Part shown: positions 7,666 to 15,616 of the stretch, in pieces | Position numbering within the stretch: the first letter of the stretch is position 1 | Layout of the letters: every line of letters starts with the position of its first letter | Source: Thiobacillus sp. | GTDB taxonomy: Bacteria; Pseudomonadota; Gammaproteobacteria; Burkholderiales; Thiobacillaceae | Direction of reading: 5' to 3' | NCBI GenBank assembly: GCA_011391285.1 | Contig: JAABQU010000209.1 | Coordinates: forward strand, 1-26,359 | Length of the DNA stretch: 26,359 bases | Program-made: the position numbers and the translations under genes | The notes under the pieces: generated by a model | The model's database searches: none | Told to the model about the DNA's origin: nothing | What the model saw: only the letters and a program-made list of their open reading frames with translations

Positions 7666-8397
7666 CTAGCGGGCCACTGCCAGATGGTTGACCACCCGGT
7701 CCACGTCAAACAGGCACCAGGCGTCCTGTTCAGCCCGGCTTTTTTCCATATACGAACTGACCAGTCCTTCCAGCGTGATGACATGGTCATGCGTCCGCAC
7801 CCGAATCTGGTCGGGGTGGGGAATCATCGGATCCACTTCCAGCACCAGTGACAAAGCATCGCTGAGTTCGTCGTCATTGTCCTGTTCCGGCGGCATCACT
7901 TCCAGCCCGTCCACCACGTCGCGACAACCCGGCACCCACCACGCCAGCACCCCTGCCAGGCGCTTGTGCGAAAGGCTGATGACCCAGCCATCCAGCGTCA
8001 CGATCGCGTCCTTCACCGAAACCAGGATATCGCCGCTGGCATCCTCGGCGCTGCCTTCATGCAAGGTGACGATTTGCCCCTTTTTCAACACGCGCAGGGT
8101 GCAGTTTTTCAGTTCGCCCAGGTTGAGCAGCTTGGACGAGACAGCTTCCAGGATTTCGCTATCGCCTTTGGGTTCTATCGGCGCCACGTGCAAGTGGCTG
8201 ACCACATTGCCCACATCCGGTATCGACCGCGCGAGCTGCAGTGCCAGTTTCTTGGCGGCAACACTTCCCACTTCGCCTTCCATTACCAACGCATGATCGT
8301 CGGCCATCGCAAGGCTCACCGGCCATTGATGTAGTTTGATACGCGGTTCGTGCTCCAGCGTCGCCCGAACCATTTTGAGGATGGAGTCTTCATGCAT
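7666..8397 (-). CDS. Triple BON-domain protein, function unknown
   Basis: A 243-residue protein with no signal peptide or membrane span, so probably cytoplasmic. The start is the ATG giving 'MHEDSILKMV', seven bases after GGGAGGT; an ATG eight codons upstream lacks such a site. Three repeats of the BON pattern (alpha-beta-beta-alpha-beta with a central 'V.L.G.V' strand) are visible: about residues 1-75 ('ALVMEGEVGSVAAKKLA'), 85-165 ('AIVTLDGWVISLSHKRL') and 180-243 ('HVITLEGLVSSYMEKSRAE'), each ending in a 'DV..VV..L.V' strand. BON domains bind lipids, glycans or other surfaces and often occur in envelope-stress proteins, but usually with a signal peptide. The gene runs convergently towards the aldolase; its neighbours upstream are envelope genes. 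Confidence 0.8.
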   Translation of the reverse strand: MHEDSILKMVRATLEHEPRIKLHQWPVSLAMADDHALVMEGEVGSVAAKKLALQLARSIPDVGNVVSHLHVAPIEPKGDSEILEAVSSKLLNLGELKNCTLRVLKKGQIVTLHEGSAEDASGDILVSVKDAIVTLDGWVISLSHKRLAGVLAWWVPGCRDVVDGLEVMPPEQDNDDELSDALSLVLEVDPMIPHPDQIRVRTHDHVITLEGLVSSYMEKSRAEQDAWCLFDVDRVVNHLAVAR

Positions 8398-8520
8398 GGC
8401 GTGTACCTCCCGATTCAACATAGCACATGCAATCGGGGGGTTTCAGGCAGACGATTCGATGTCTGTCAGGCCAGATGCTCGCCCGCCAGATGGGGCTGTG
8501 CTTGACTCAAAGCAAGGCAG

Positions 8521-9576
8521 TCAGCGTGGCACATCCGGTGGCATGGCGTCGTTGGCCTCGATCCCGTAGGGTTCGAAGTCGTATTTTTCCGGCTTGATCA
8601 AGGCGATGAGGTCGTCGAGGCTGGGTGCACCGACGTTGACGGGGATGGGAACAATCCGTTTGGCATCGACCACCTGCTCCACGCGCTTCCAGTCGATCGG
8701 CACATCATTAAGCGCCAGCGCATCCATCGCCTGTTCGAGCAGGCTGCGTTGATCGCCGGGATACTCGCCTACAGGTTCATGCACGCTGAGATAGAGCAGG
8801 CCATCTCTGCCTCCCACCATCACCGGTTGATTGATGATTCTGACGGGCGTGCCGACAGGCAACTGCTGAAAAAGATCGGCAGCATGCTCGGGATACAAGT
8901 GCAGACAACCATGGCTCACGCGCATGCCCACGCCCCAGGGACGGTTGGTGCCGTGAATGAAAATTTTCGCAAATCCGGTTTCCATGGCAAGCATGCCCAT
9001 GGGATTGGTGGGGCCGGGTGGAAAGTATTCCGGAAAGTCGGGCTCGCCCTGGCTGCGTTGTTCCTCCTGAATGCTTTTTGGAACGAACCAGGCAGGGTCC
9101 TTGTGCTTGCCGATGATGCGGGTCGTTCCCAAAGGCGTCGGCCAACCCGGGCGCGCAATACCGAGCGGGAAGGTGATGACCGTCGCCCGCTCGTTGGCCT
9201 CGCGGCGGGGGAAATAGTAAAGTCGTCGTTGCGGAATGTTCAGGACGATACCCTGCCACGGCCGTGGCGGCAGGATGAACTCGGTGGGCAAGACAATTCG
9301 GGTTCCCTCGCCGGGCAGCCAGATCGAAACGCCGGGATTGGCGACGGTGATTTCCTCGTAGCCGAGGTCATAATGACGGGCGATGTCGAGCAAGGTGTTG
9401 CGCGAATCAGCGGTTACCACCTGAAGTTGACCGACCATGTTGCTGCCATCGGTGGGCAGAAAGAACGTCGCGCTCCGACCGGGGACGGCCCAGCACACCA
9501 GCAGCACCAGCAGATGCAATCCGGCAACCAGACGCAGCGCTGTGGCCGAAGTTGGGAGGAATGGCTTGTGTTTCAT
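8521..9576 (-). CDS. L,D-transpeptidase with N-terminal LysM-like domain (ErfK/YbiS type)
   Basis: A 351-residue exported enzyme of the YkuD family, which forms 3-3 peptidoglycan cross-links or attaches Braun-type lipoprotein to peptidoglycan. Residues 1 to about 36 are a signal peptide (basic start, hydrophobic core, 'GRSA' end). A LysM-like segment follows ('DSRNTLLDIARHYDLGYEEIT', then 'NPGV...LPGEGTRIVLP', about 55-98). The catalytic YkuD domain spans roughly 107-250, with His208 in 'IHGTNRPWGVG' and the nucleophile Cys224 in 'SHGCLHL'. The layout matches E. coli ErfK/YbiS/YcfS, which attach Lpp. The gene is divergent from a second L,D-transpeptidase, with only nine bases between the two start codons. 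A C-terminal tail of about 80 residues lies beyond the catalytic domain. Confidence 0.94.
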   Translation of the reverse strand: MKHKPFLPTSATALRLVAGLHLLVLLVCWAVPGRSATFFLPTDGSNMVGQLQVVTADSRNTLLDIARHYDLGYEEITVANPGVSIWLPGEGTRIVLPTEFILPPRPWQGIVLNIPQRRLYYFPRREANERATVITFPLGIARPGWPTPLGTTRIIGKHKDPAWFVPKSIQEEQRSQGEPDFPEYFPPGPTNPMGMLAMETGFAKIFIHGTNRPWGVGMRVSHGCLHLYPEHAADLFQQLPVGTPVRIINQPVMVGGRDGLLYLSVHEPVGEYPGDQRSLLEQAMDALALNDVPIDWKRVEQVVDAKRIVPIPVNVGAPSLDDLIALIKPEKYDFEPYGIEANDAMPPDVPR

Positions 9577-9585
9577 GGATTGATC

Positions 9586-10152
9586 ATGCGGGTTCTCAAG
9601 CGCGGATTAAGCGACTTGCTTGCCGTCGCCATTCTGGTGGCACCTGCATTCTCCTGGGCAAGTGAACGACTGCCCTGGATTCTGGTGGACACCCAGGCAC
9701 TAACCCTGACGGTTTTTTCCGCTGAAAACCACGTCTTGGCGCGTTACAAGAATATTTCCATCGGCAGCGGCGGCGCTGCCGACATCCATCGCCGCGGCGA
9801 CGAAACCACGCCACGAGGCGTTTTCCGCATAGCCTGGATCGATCGCCACAGCCGTTACGATACGTTTTACGGTCTCGATTATCCTTCTGAGAGCATTGCC
9901 CGTCGCGCCTATGCCGAAGGCAGCATCAGCCGGGCAGAACTGGATGCCATCATCGATGCCTTGCAGCAACATCGCATCCCGCCTCAAAACACCCCGCTTG
10001 GCGGCCGGCTGGGTATCCACGGCATTGGCCGCGGTGATCCCAGCATCCATAAAGCGTTCAACTGGACCGATGGCTGCGTGGCGCTCACCAACCCGCAAAT
10101 CCGGCAGCTTTCTCGCTGGGTACAGACAGGCACCCGGGTGGTCATCCGCTGA
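9586..10152 (+). CDS. Small exported L,D-transpeptidase (YkuD domain)
   Basis: A 188-residue protein consisting of a signal peptide (about 1-25, ending 'FSWA') and a single YkuD catalytic domain with no LysM. Catalytic residues are visible: His145 in 'GIHGIGRG' and Cys164 in 'TDGCVALT', the usual H-G...(S/T)-x-G-C arrangement. A segment about 100-135 ('YAEGSISRAELDAIIDALQQH') is an insertion seen in a subgroup of short YkuD proteins. The ATG at 9586 gives a well-formed signal peptide, but no clear ribosome site precedes it. An enzyme of this type may cross-link peptidoglycan or amidate/edit stem peptides. It lies beside the larger transpeptidase and opposite the alanine-zipper lipoprotein. 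Which substrate each enzyme uses cannot be told from sequence. Confidence 0.9.
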   Translation: MRVLKRGLSDLLAVAILVAPAFSWASERLPWILVDTQALTLTVFSAENHVLARYKNISIGSGGAADIHRRGDETTPRGVFRIAWIDRHSRYDTFYGLDYPSESIARRAYAEGSISRAELDAIIDALQQHRIPPQNTPLGGRLGIHGIGRGDPSIHKAFNWTDGCVALTNPQIRQLSRWVQTGTRVVIR

Positions 10153-10259
10153 AACACGCTGCCACGCACCATAAGCTGGGGCAACGCCATCGCTCTGCTG
10201 CCCGCGTAATGTTGGCGGACGGGCGACAGAGCATCCTGTTCCGCCCCGCTCCGTACCAA

Positions 10260-10598
10260 TTATTTCTGCATTGTCTTCTTGAACATGCGGTCGATTTTCT
10301 CGGCCAGCTTGTCGACTTCAGCTTTCGCTGCATCGGCCGTAGATTTCGCTTCATTGGCCGTTGACACGGCTTCCGCACTGGCCGCGTTCGCCTGGTCGGC
10401 CTTCTGGGCAACCCGGGCAGCATCTGCCTTGGCGGCATTGGCGTTGGCGTTGGCCTCATTGGCCTTCCGCAACGCCTCGTCTGCTGTGGCTTGAGCTTTG
10501 GTCACGTTCTCGGTCGAGGCACACCCACCCAGCAATGCAACGAGTAAAAGCGAGGTGCCCAGGATGGGAAGTGATTTGTACGAGCCTGTTTGTTTCAT
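10260..10598 (-). CDS. Lpp/OprI-like alanine-zipper outer-membrane lipoprotein
   Basis: A 112-residue lipoprotein. The start at 10598 is set by GGGAGC upstream and gives a clean lipoprotein signal with lipobox 'LLGGC' (Cys26). The mature part is an Ala-rich heptad repeat ('ANANANAAKADAARVAQKAD', 'AVSTANEAKSTADAAKAEVD') that should form a helical bundle like Lpp or OprI. It ends 'KIDRMFKKTMQK', close in style to the C-terminus of Pseudomonas OprI and Lpp, where the final lysine is joined to peptidoglycan by L,D-transpeptidases. Two such enzymes are encoded immediately next to it, which supports a tethering role. It is longer than E. coli Lpp (58 mature residues), so the bundle would be longer. 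Covalent attachment is inference. Confidence 0.85.
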   Translation of the reverse strand: MKQTGSYKSLPILGTSLLLVALLGGCASTENVTKAQATADEALRKANEANANANAAKADAARVAQKADQANAASAEAVSTANEAKSTADAAKAEVDKLAEKIDRMFKKTMQK

Positions 10599-10813
10599 GT
10601 CTTGCTCCCAATTTAAGATTTTAAAAAAGTGCCGCACGATAGTGAACGCGGCCCAACAAAAAAACACCTGGATGACCTGTTCAGCGGCGGATCGTGTGAT
10701 CTCGCGTGCCGATCCAGGATCAACTCATTCTCTCGCTCTCCTTAAACTAGACAAGTTCGAACGGAAGTGAAGGGTTCCGAAATGCGCGATCGAGGAGGTT
10801 CTATAGTGATCTG

Positions 10814-11923
<1,110 letters not shown>

Positions 11924-11938
11924 GCGTTTCCGTGAACG

Positions 11939-11972
11939 AAAAAAACGGCCGAACCGGATGCCGGTCGGCCGT
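11939..11972 (-). terminator. Rho-independent terminator of the fcc operon
   Basis: A GC-rich hairpin (left arm 11945-11957, loop ATG, right arm 11961-11972, one bulged A) is followed on the minus strand by seven T residues (A run at 11939-11945 on the plus strand). It therefore fits an intrinsic terminator for the fccA-fccB transcript. On the plus strand the hairpin lacks a T run, so it would end the sugar dehydrogenase transcript only weakly. A second small hairpin (CTGCCC-GACT-GGGCAG, 12027-12042) lies between this and the fccB stop. Confidence 0.85.
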
Positions 11973-12053
11973 ATCAACTGCGTTGCTGCTCAAGGGAGAG
12001 GTTTCCCCCATGCCGCCACCCCGGGTCTGCCCGACTGGGCAGAAACGTGGGGG

Positions 12054-13355
12054 TTAGATGTAGCTGTCTGCGAAGAGGCTGTCTGCCCAGATGAACATGT
12101 CCTGGTAGCTGTCGCCATCAATCATGTCTGCTGCCGCTTCGCCAGCGTCTACGCGGTGCATGCCTTTGCCTTTCACATTGCCGCTGGTGTCGAAGATGTC
12201 ACCGTAGATGAAATTGGTGGACAGCCAGGACGACGTTTTGTTGGTGATCGGGCTGAAGCAGGCGGAACTGGTCGCGATGTCCTCATCCGGCGCCTCGCCG
12301 GTGAACGAGCGGATGATCGCATCGGCACAGATCTTGGCTTCCGAGTTGGCCATGTGGCCGGACTTGGGCACCGCCTTGCCGTCGGAGGACGGAACAGCGC
12401 AGGAATCTCCGATGACATGGATGTTGGGATAGCTGGCGGTGCCGTAGGTCAACGGATTCACCGGCACGAAACCCGTGCTGTTGAGGGGCAAACCCGCAAC
12501 GATGGCGCCGGCTTTCTGATTTGGGATGTAGTTCAGCACCTTGGCATTGTTGATGGTCCTGGCGCTGGTCACGATCGAACGCGTGCTGGAATCAACCGAT
12601 AGCACCGTCGCGTTGGGAACATACTCGATGACGCCGGCATGGGTTACGTTGAACGCATGGCCAAAAGCTTCCGGTTCGGCTGTAATTCCGGCATTGGCGT
12701 CGAGCACGACAACCTTGGCGCCGGTGCGACCCTTGCGCTTCAGGTAATCGGCTACCACGCAGGCCCGTTCGTACGGTCCGGGCGGGCAACGGTAGGGCGC
12801 TTTCGGCACCGTCATGACGAAGGTTTCGTTGCTGCTCATCGCCGCCAGCTGGTTCTTGAGCAAGGTGGTCTGCGCACCGGCCTGCCACGCGTGGGGGGTC
12901 AGCGTCGGGTTCCAGTTACCTGCAGCCGGCACGAAATCAATGCCCGGCGAGAGCACCAGATGGTCATAGGGCAGAACCTTGTTGCCGCTCGATGTGCTGA
13001 CCGTGAGCGTGTTGCCAGGAGCGTCGATGGCAACTGCGCGGCCTTGCACTACGGTCACGCCGTGGTTGGTCCGCAGGGAATCGAAGCCCAGGGTGATCCG
13101 GCTCATTGGCAGCGCGCCGGTCACCACCAGGTTGGAGAGGATGCAGGACATATGGCTGGGATTGGCGTCCACCAGCGTGACCTGGATGTTGCCGCCCCAC
13201 ATACGCAAGTACTTGGCCAGAGTGGCGCCGCCGAATCCGCCACCTACCACGACCACGCGCGGTGCGACGGCCGCGTGCACGGCGCGAGGAATAGAGGCCA
13301 GAGCCGAAGCTACGCCGGCCAGCTTGAGGAATTGTCTTCTGTTCAGGGTATTCAT
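12054..13355 (-). CDS. fccB: Flavocytochrome c sulfide dehydrogenase, flavoprotein subunit
   Basis: A 433-residue periplasmic flavoprotein that oxidises sulfide to sulfur or polysulfide and passes electrons to its cytochrome subunit. It has a Tat signal ('NRRQFLKLAG', then a hydrophobic span to about residue 29) and an N-terminal FAD motif 'VVVVGGGFGG'. Against the Allochromatium enzyme, Cys71 in 'HMSCILSN' matches the cysteine that binds FAD covalently, and Cys190 ('YRCPPGPYERA') and Cys366 ('SSACFSP') match the redox disulfide pair, with the same 176-residue spacing. 'VIGDSC' and 'PKSGHMANSEAK' are the second FAD-binding region. A strong ribosome site (GGGAGGA) precedes the ATG. It lies 18 bases after the cytochrome gene, in one operon. 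Confidence 0.95.
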   Translation of the reverse strand: MNTLNRRQFLKLAGVASALASIPRAVHAAVAPRVVVVGGGFGGATLAKYLRMWGGNIQVTLVDANPSHMSCILSNLVVTGALPMSRITLGFDSLRTNHGVTVVQGRAVAIDAPGNTLTVSTSSGNKVLPYDHLVLSPGIDFVPAAGNWNPTLTPHAWQAGAQTTLLKNQLAAMSSNETFVMTVPKAPYRCPPGPYERACVVADYLKRKGRTGAKVVVLDANAGITAEPEAFGHAFNVTHAGVIEYVPNATVLSVDSSTRSIVTSARTINNAKVLNYIPNQKAGAIVAGLPLNSTGFVPVNPLTYGTASYPNIHVIGDSCAVPSSDGKAVPKSGHMANSEAKICADAIIRSFTGEAPDEDIATSSACFSPITNKTSSWLSTNFIYGDIFDTSGNVKGKGMHRVDAGEAAADMIDGDSYQDMFIWADSLFADSYI

Positions 13356-13373
13356 CGTGTTTTCCTCCCGGAA

Positions 13374-13676
13374 TTAATCGTCGCCGTTGCCGGGCAGGGT
13401 GGACAGGTAGTCGGAAATCAGTTGCAGCTGATCATCGGTATAGCCACGGGCCTGACGGTCCATGATGCCTTCGATGGGGCGGTATTTCATATCGATCAGG
13501 TCATTGAAAATATCCTTGCCGGCGATGTCTTCGAAGCCCGGCCCGGCTCCGTTGGTGCCGTGGCACTGGGCGCATTGAGCCGCCAGCAAGCGGCCCGGTT
13601 CAGCAGTGGCCGGAATAGCGGTGATCAGCAGCGCGATGCCCGCCAGCAGGGCGCGCGAATGGCGTGAAATATTCAT
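13374..13676 (-). CDS. fccA: Monohaem cytochrome c subunit of sulfide dehydrogenase
   Basis: A 100-residue exported cytochrome. Residues 1 to about 25 are a Sec signal ('ITAIPATA'). A single haem site 'CAQCH' is at 35-39. The expected methionine ligand is Met72 in 'GIMDRQARGYTDDQL', which resembles the 'vM.riAkGys' block of class I cytochromes that partner sulfide dehydrogenases; Met63 is an alternative. It directly precedes fccB, so it most likely forms the electron-accepting subunit. Allochromatium FccA is dihaem (about 170 residues); this one has one haem, as reported for some other sulfur oxidisers. It could also be read as a generic small cytochrome c, but position makes the FccA role likely. 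Confidence 0.85.
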   Translation of the reverse strand: MNISRHSRALLAGIALLITAIPATAEPGRLLAAQCAQCHGTNGAGPGFEDIAGKDIFNDLIDMKYRPIEGIMDRQARGYTDDQLQLISDYLSTLPGNGDD

Positions 13677-14051
13677 GAATTTACTCGCAAGAGGGTTGTT
13701 GGGGCAGGCAAAAAAAAGCCATACATTTCATGCCAAGTATGGTTAGTGGCCACTATATTCGTAAAACCATTGCAAGTATATGGATATTTTATTGAACAAT
13801 TATGTACAAGCGGTTTGTTAGCATATTTGTCTAATTTATTATTGTGTTATGTCATATATTGAAAGTCATTTAGATGACTGAATGGCTTTGCTGGGCTTGG
13901 AAGAATACAAGCCTGATTGGAAGCGGGCAGGGTGGATGGGGTCTACGCGGAGTCCGGGGTAACTGCGAGCGCCACCTATAGTGGAAAGCGGGCGCCACAA
14001 TTACGGTGGATTTCTATAATGGGTGCATTGGCTTCAGCCGCGGGAGGCGTT
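13677..14051. other. Non-coding AT-rich intergenic region upstream of fccA and the exported coiled-coil gene
   Basis: About 375 bases between two divergent genes. The part from about 13710 to 13900 is strikingly AT-rich compared with the rest of the window. I see no gene. A coding frame runs in from 13917, but its first 45 codons do not look like protein and lack a ribosome site. Short symmetric elements are present: CCATAC...GTATGG at 13719-13742 and AGTCAT-TTAG-ATGACT at 13864-13879. TATAAT occurs at 14015-14020, 31 bases before the next gene's ATG, without a good -35 element. Confidence 0.7.
13719..13742. promoter_or_regulatory. Possible operator upstream of fccA
   Basis: An imperfect 24-base dyad, CCATAC at one end and GTATGG at the other with two more pairs inside, lies 43 bases before the fccA start. 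A -10-like TATAGT on the minus strand (13757 to 13752) lies just upstream of it. The arrangement would suit a repressor covering the start of the fcc transcript, but no convincing -35 was found and the regulator is unknown. Confidence 0.3.
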
Positions 14052-14438
14052 ATGCGTTACCTCAGCATTGCATTGTTGCTGCTGCAGTTGAGTTTTACTG
14101 CAGCCGCCGCCGACAACAAAATCGAACTGGAAAAACTCTACAGCGCCTTGAATATGCTCAATCAGCAGCAGCAGGCGATCTATCAGCAGTTCCAGATGGT
14201 GCAGGAATTGCGCCGCAACGGCAGTGCGTCATTGTCATACGGCATGTCCATGCAACCGCAGCTGCTCGGGCAGATTGCGAATTACGATGAAGTGGTTGCC
14301 GCGCAGAAAAGTGCTGTCCAGCGCGAGGAGTCTCTATATCAGCAGTCCGACCAGTTGCTGACTCGATACAACGAAATCGAAGACATGAAAAAACCGCTGC
14401 AGTCGAGAATTTACAGCCTTTCGCTTGACGAAAAATAG
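14052..14438 (+). CDS. Small exported coiled-coil protein, unknown family
   Basis: A 128-residue protein that I do not recognise. The ATG at 14052 follows GGGAGGCGTT, a good ribosome site, and opens a signal peptide ('YLSIALLLLQLSFTAAAA'), so the product is probably periplasmic. The mature chain is helical, rich in Gln, Glu, Ser and Tyr ('LNMLNQQQQAIYQQFQMVQ', 'QREESLYQQSDQLLTRYNE'), with heptad-like spacing; coiled-coil formation is likely. It has no cysteine and no metal motif. The frame is open upstream to 13917, but that part does not look coding. It precedes potA by 95 bases on the same strand and may share a transcript, although a structured leader lies between them. Confidence 0.7.
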   Translation: MRYLSIALLLLQLSFTAAAADNKIELEKLYSALNMLNQQQQAIYQQFQMVQELRRNGSASLSYGMSMQPQLLGQIANYDEVVAAQKSAVQREESLYQQSDQLLTRYNEIEDMKKPLQSRIYSLSLDEK

Positions 14439-14457
14439 GGCTCAAATCAGTGGGATG

Positions 14458-14528
14458 TGTTCCCCTGCACCGCTGTTTCCAGGACGTGGCCTCATTGAGG
14501 CACGCCTGATCATCCTGTCGGGGGAACA
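14458..14528 (+). promoter_or_regulatory. Structured potA leader that could mask the ribosome binding site
   Basis: TGTTCCCCTG at 14458-14467 can pair with CGGGGGAACA at 14519-14528 (ten pairs including one G-U). The right arm contains the purine-rich ribosome site of potA. Inside lies a second hairpin, 14485-14504 (CGT-g-GCCTC, loop ATT, GAGGC-ACG). Folding would hide the ribosome site. No T run follows, so this is not an intrinsic terminator. I recognise no known riboswitch class. Confidence 0.4.
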
Positions 14529-14533
14529 GCAAC

Positions 14534-15616
14534 ATGGCGCTCCTGGAACTGTGCAATATTACCCGCCGCTTCGGCGGTCTCATCGCGGTCGATGACGTCA
14601 GCCTGGCCATCGAGTCGGGCGAATTCGTCACCCTGCTCGGGCCTTCCGGCTGCGGCAAGACCACGCTGCTGAGGATGATCGCCGGCTTTGAACTGCCGGA
14701 TGCGGGCCGCATCCTGCTCGACGGCCGCGACCTCGCCGACACGCCGCCTGAAAAGCGCCCGTTGCACACGGTGTTTCAGAGTTACGCGCTGTTCCCGCAC
14801 CTGAGCGTGACGGAGAACGTGGCCTTTCCGCTCAAGATGTCGGGCAAGGATCCGGCCACGGTGAAGGCGCGGGTCAGGGAGGCGCTCGCCGACGTGCACC
14901 TGGAGGACAAGGCAAGCGCATATCCCCACGAGCTTTCCGGCGGTCAGAAGCAGCGCGTGGCCCTGGCGCGCGGGCTGGTCAATCGCCCGCGCCTGCTGCT
15001 GCTGGACGAGCCGCTGGCCGCGCTCGATGCCAAGCTGCGCGAGGAGATGCAGCACGAGCTCATCGACCTGCAGCGGGAGGTCGGCATCACCTTCGTGTTC
15101 GTCACCCACGCCCAGGACGAGGCGCTGGCGCTGTCGCACCGCATCGCGGTGATGAATCAGGGCCGCGTCGAGCAGTTCGACGAGCCGTCGAAGATCTACG
15201 GCTTTCCGCATAACCGCTTTGTCGCCGACTTCATCGGCAACACCAATATGCTGGACGTGGAAGTGATCGAGGCGGCGCCGAGCCACGTGCGCCTCGCCGT
15301 GGCGGGGCTGGGGGAAATCATGGCGCCGGCGCGCGAAGGCGCACGCGCCGGGCAGCGCGGCTGGTTCGCGGTGCGGCCCGAGCAGGTGCGTATCGGCACG
15401 CACCATGAGCTGGAACTGAGGAACCACTTTGCGGGCAAGGTGCACAATTTCATCTACGTCGGCAACGTCACGACCTACACCGTAGAGCTCGCCAACGGCA
15501 CGCAAGTCGAAGCGCTGCTGCCCAACTCGGCGCCCGGGCGCGCCACCTTCTTCGAGACCGGTGACGAGGTCACCGTGGCCTGGCGACACGATGCGGGCAT
15601 GTTCCTCCATGCATAG
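14534..15616 (+). CDS. potA: Spermidine/putrescine ABC transporter ATP-binding protein
   Basis: A 360-residue ATPase that powers polyamine uptake at the inner face of the cytoplasmic membrane. All ABC motifs are intact: Walker A GPSGCGKT (36-43), Q-loop in 'VFQSYALFPHL', signature LSGGQKQR (134-141), Walker B 'RLLLLDEP' (153-160) and the H-loop in 'FVFVTHAQDEAL'. The C-terminal part (about 240-360) is a TOBE regulatory domain containing 'WFAVRPEQVRI', typical of the PotA/CysA/MalK group. The ATG follows GGGGGAACAGCAAC. Its end overlaps potB by eight bases. Sequence pattern and gene order potA-B-C-D make polyamine the best guess for substrate, though related amine or organic-acid importers share this layout. 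Confidence 0.93.
   Translation: MALLELCNITRRFGGLIAVDDVSLAIESGEFVTLLGPSGCGKTTLLRMIAGFELPDAGRILLDGRDLADTPPEKRPLHTVFQSYALFPHLSVTENVAFPLKMSGKDPATVKARVREALADVHLEDKASAYPHELSGGQKQRVALARGLVNRPRLLLLDEPLAALDAKLREEMQHELIDLQREVGITFVFVTHAQDEALALSHRIAVMNQGRVEQFDEPSKIYGFPHNRFVADFIGNTNMLDVEVIEAAPSHVRLAVAGLGEIMAPAREGARAGQRGWFAVRPEQVRIGTHHELELRNHFAGKVHNFIYVGNVTTYTVELANGTQVEALLPNSAPGRATFFETGDEVTVAWRHDAGMFLHA

Noticed and set aside
8749..9585. Upstream extension of the second L,D-transpeptidase frame, giving a 467-codon ORF
   Set aside because: The extra part is antisense to the first transpeptidase and does not look like protein; the ATG at 9586 opens a proper signal peptide.
10361..10500. Repetitive GC-rich tract that could be taken for a tandem DNA repeat
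   Set aside because: It is explained by the alanine-rich heptads of the lipoprotein coding sequence; codon use varies between units.
12639..13667. A 342-codon plus-strand frame opposite fccB and fccA
   Set aside because: Antisense to two genes whose catalytic cysteines and haem site are all in place.
14015..14020. TATAAT as a firm sigma-70 promoter for the coiled-coil gene
   Set aside because: No acceptable -35 element at 16-18 bases upstream, so it is only mentioned as a possibility.
13917..14051. N-terminal extension of the exported coiled-coil protein
   Set aside because: The extension lacks a ribosome site and would bury the signal peptide; GGGAGG directly precedes the ATG at 14052.
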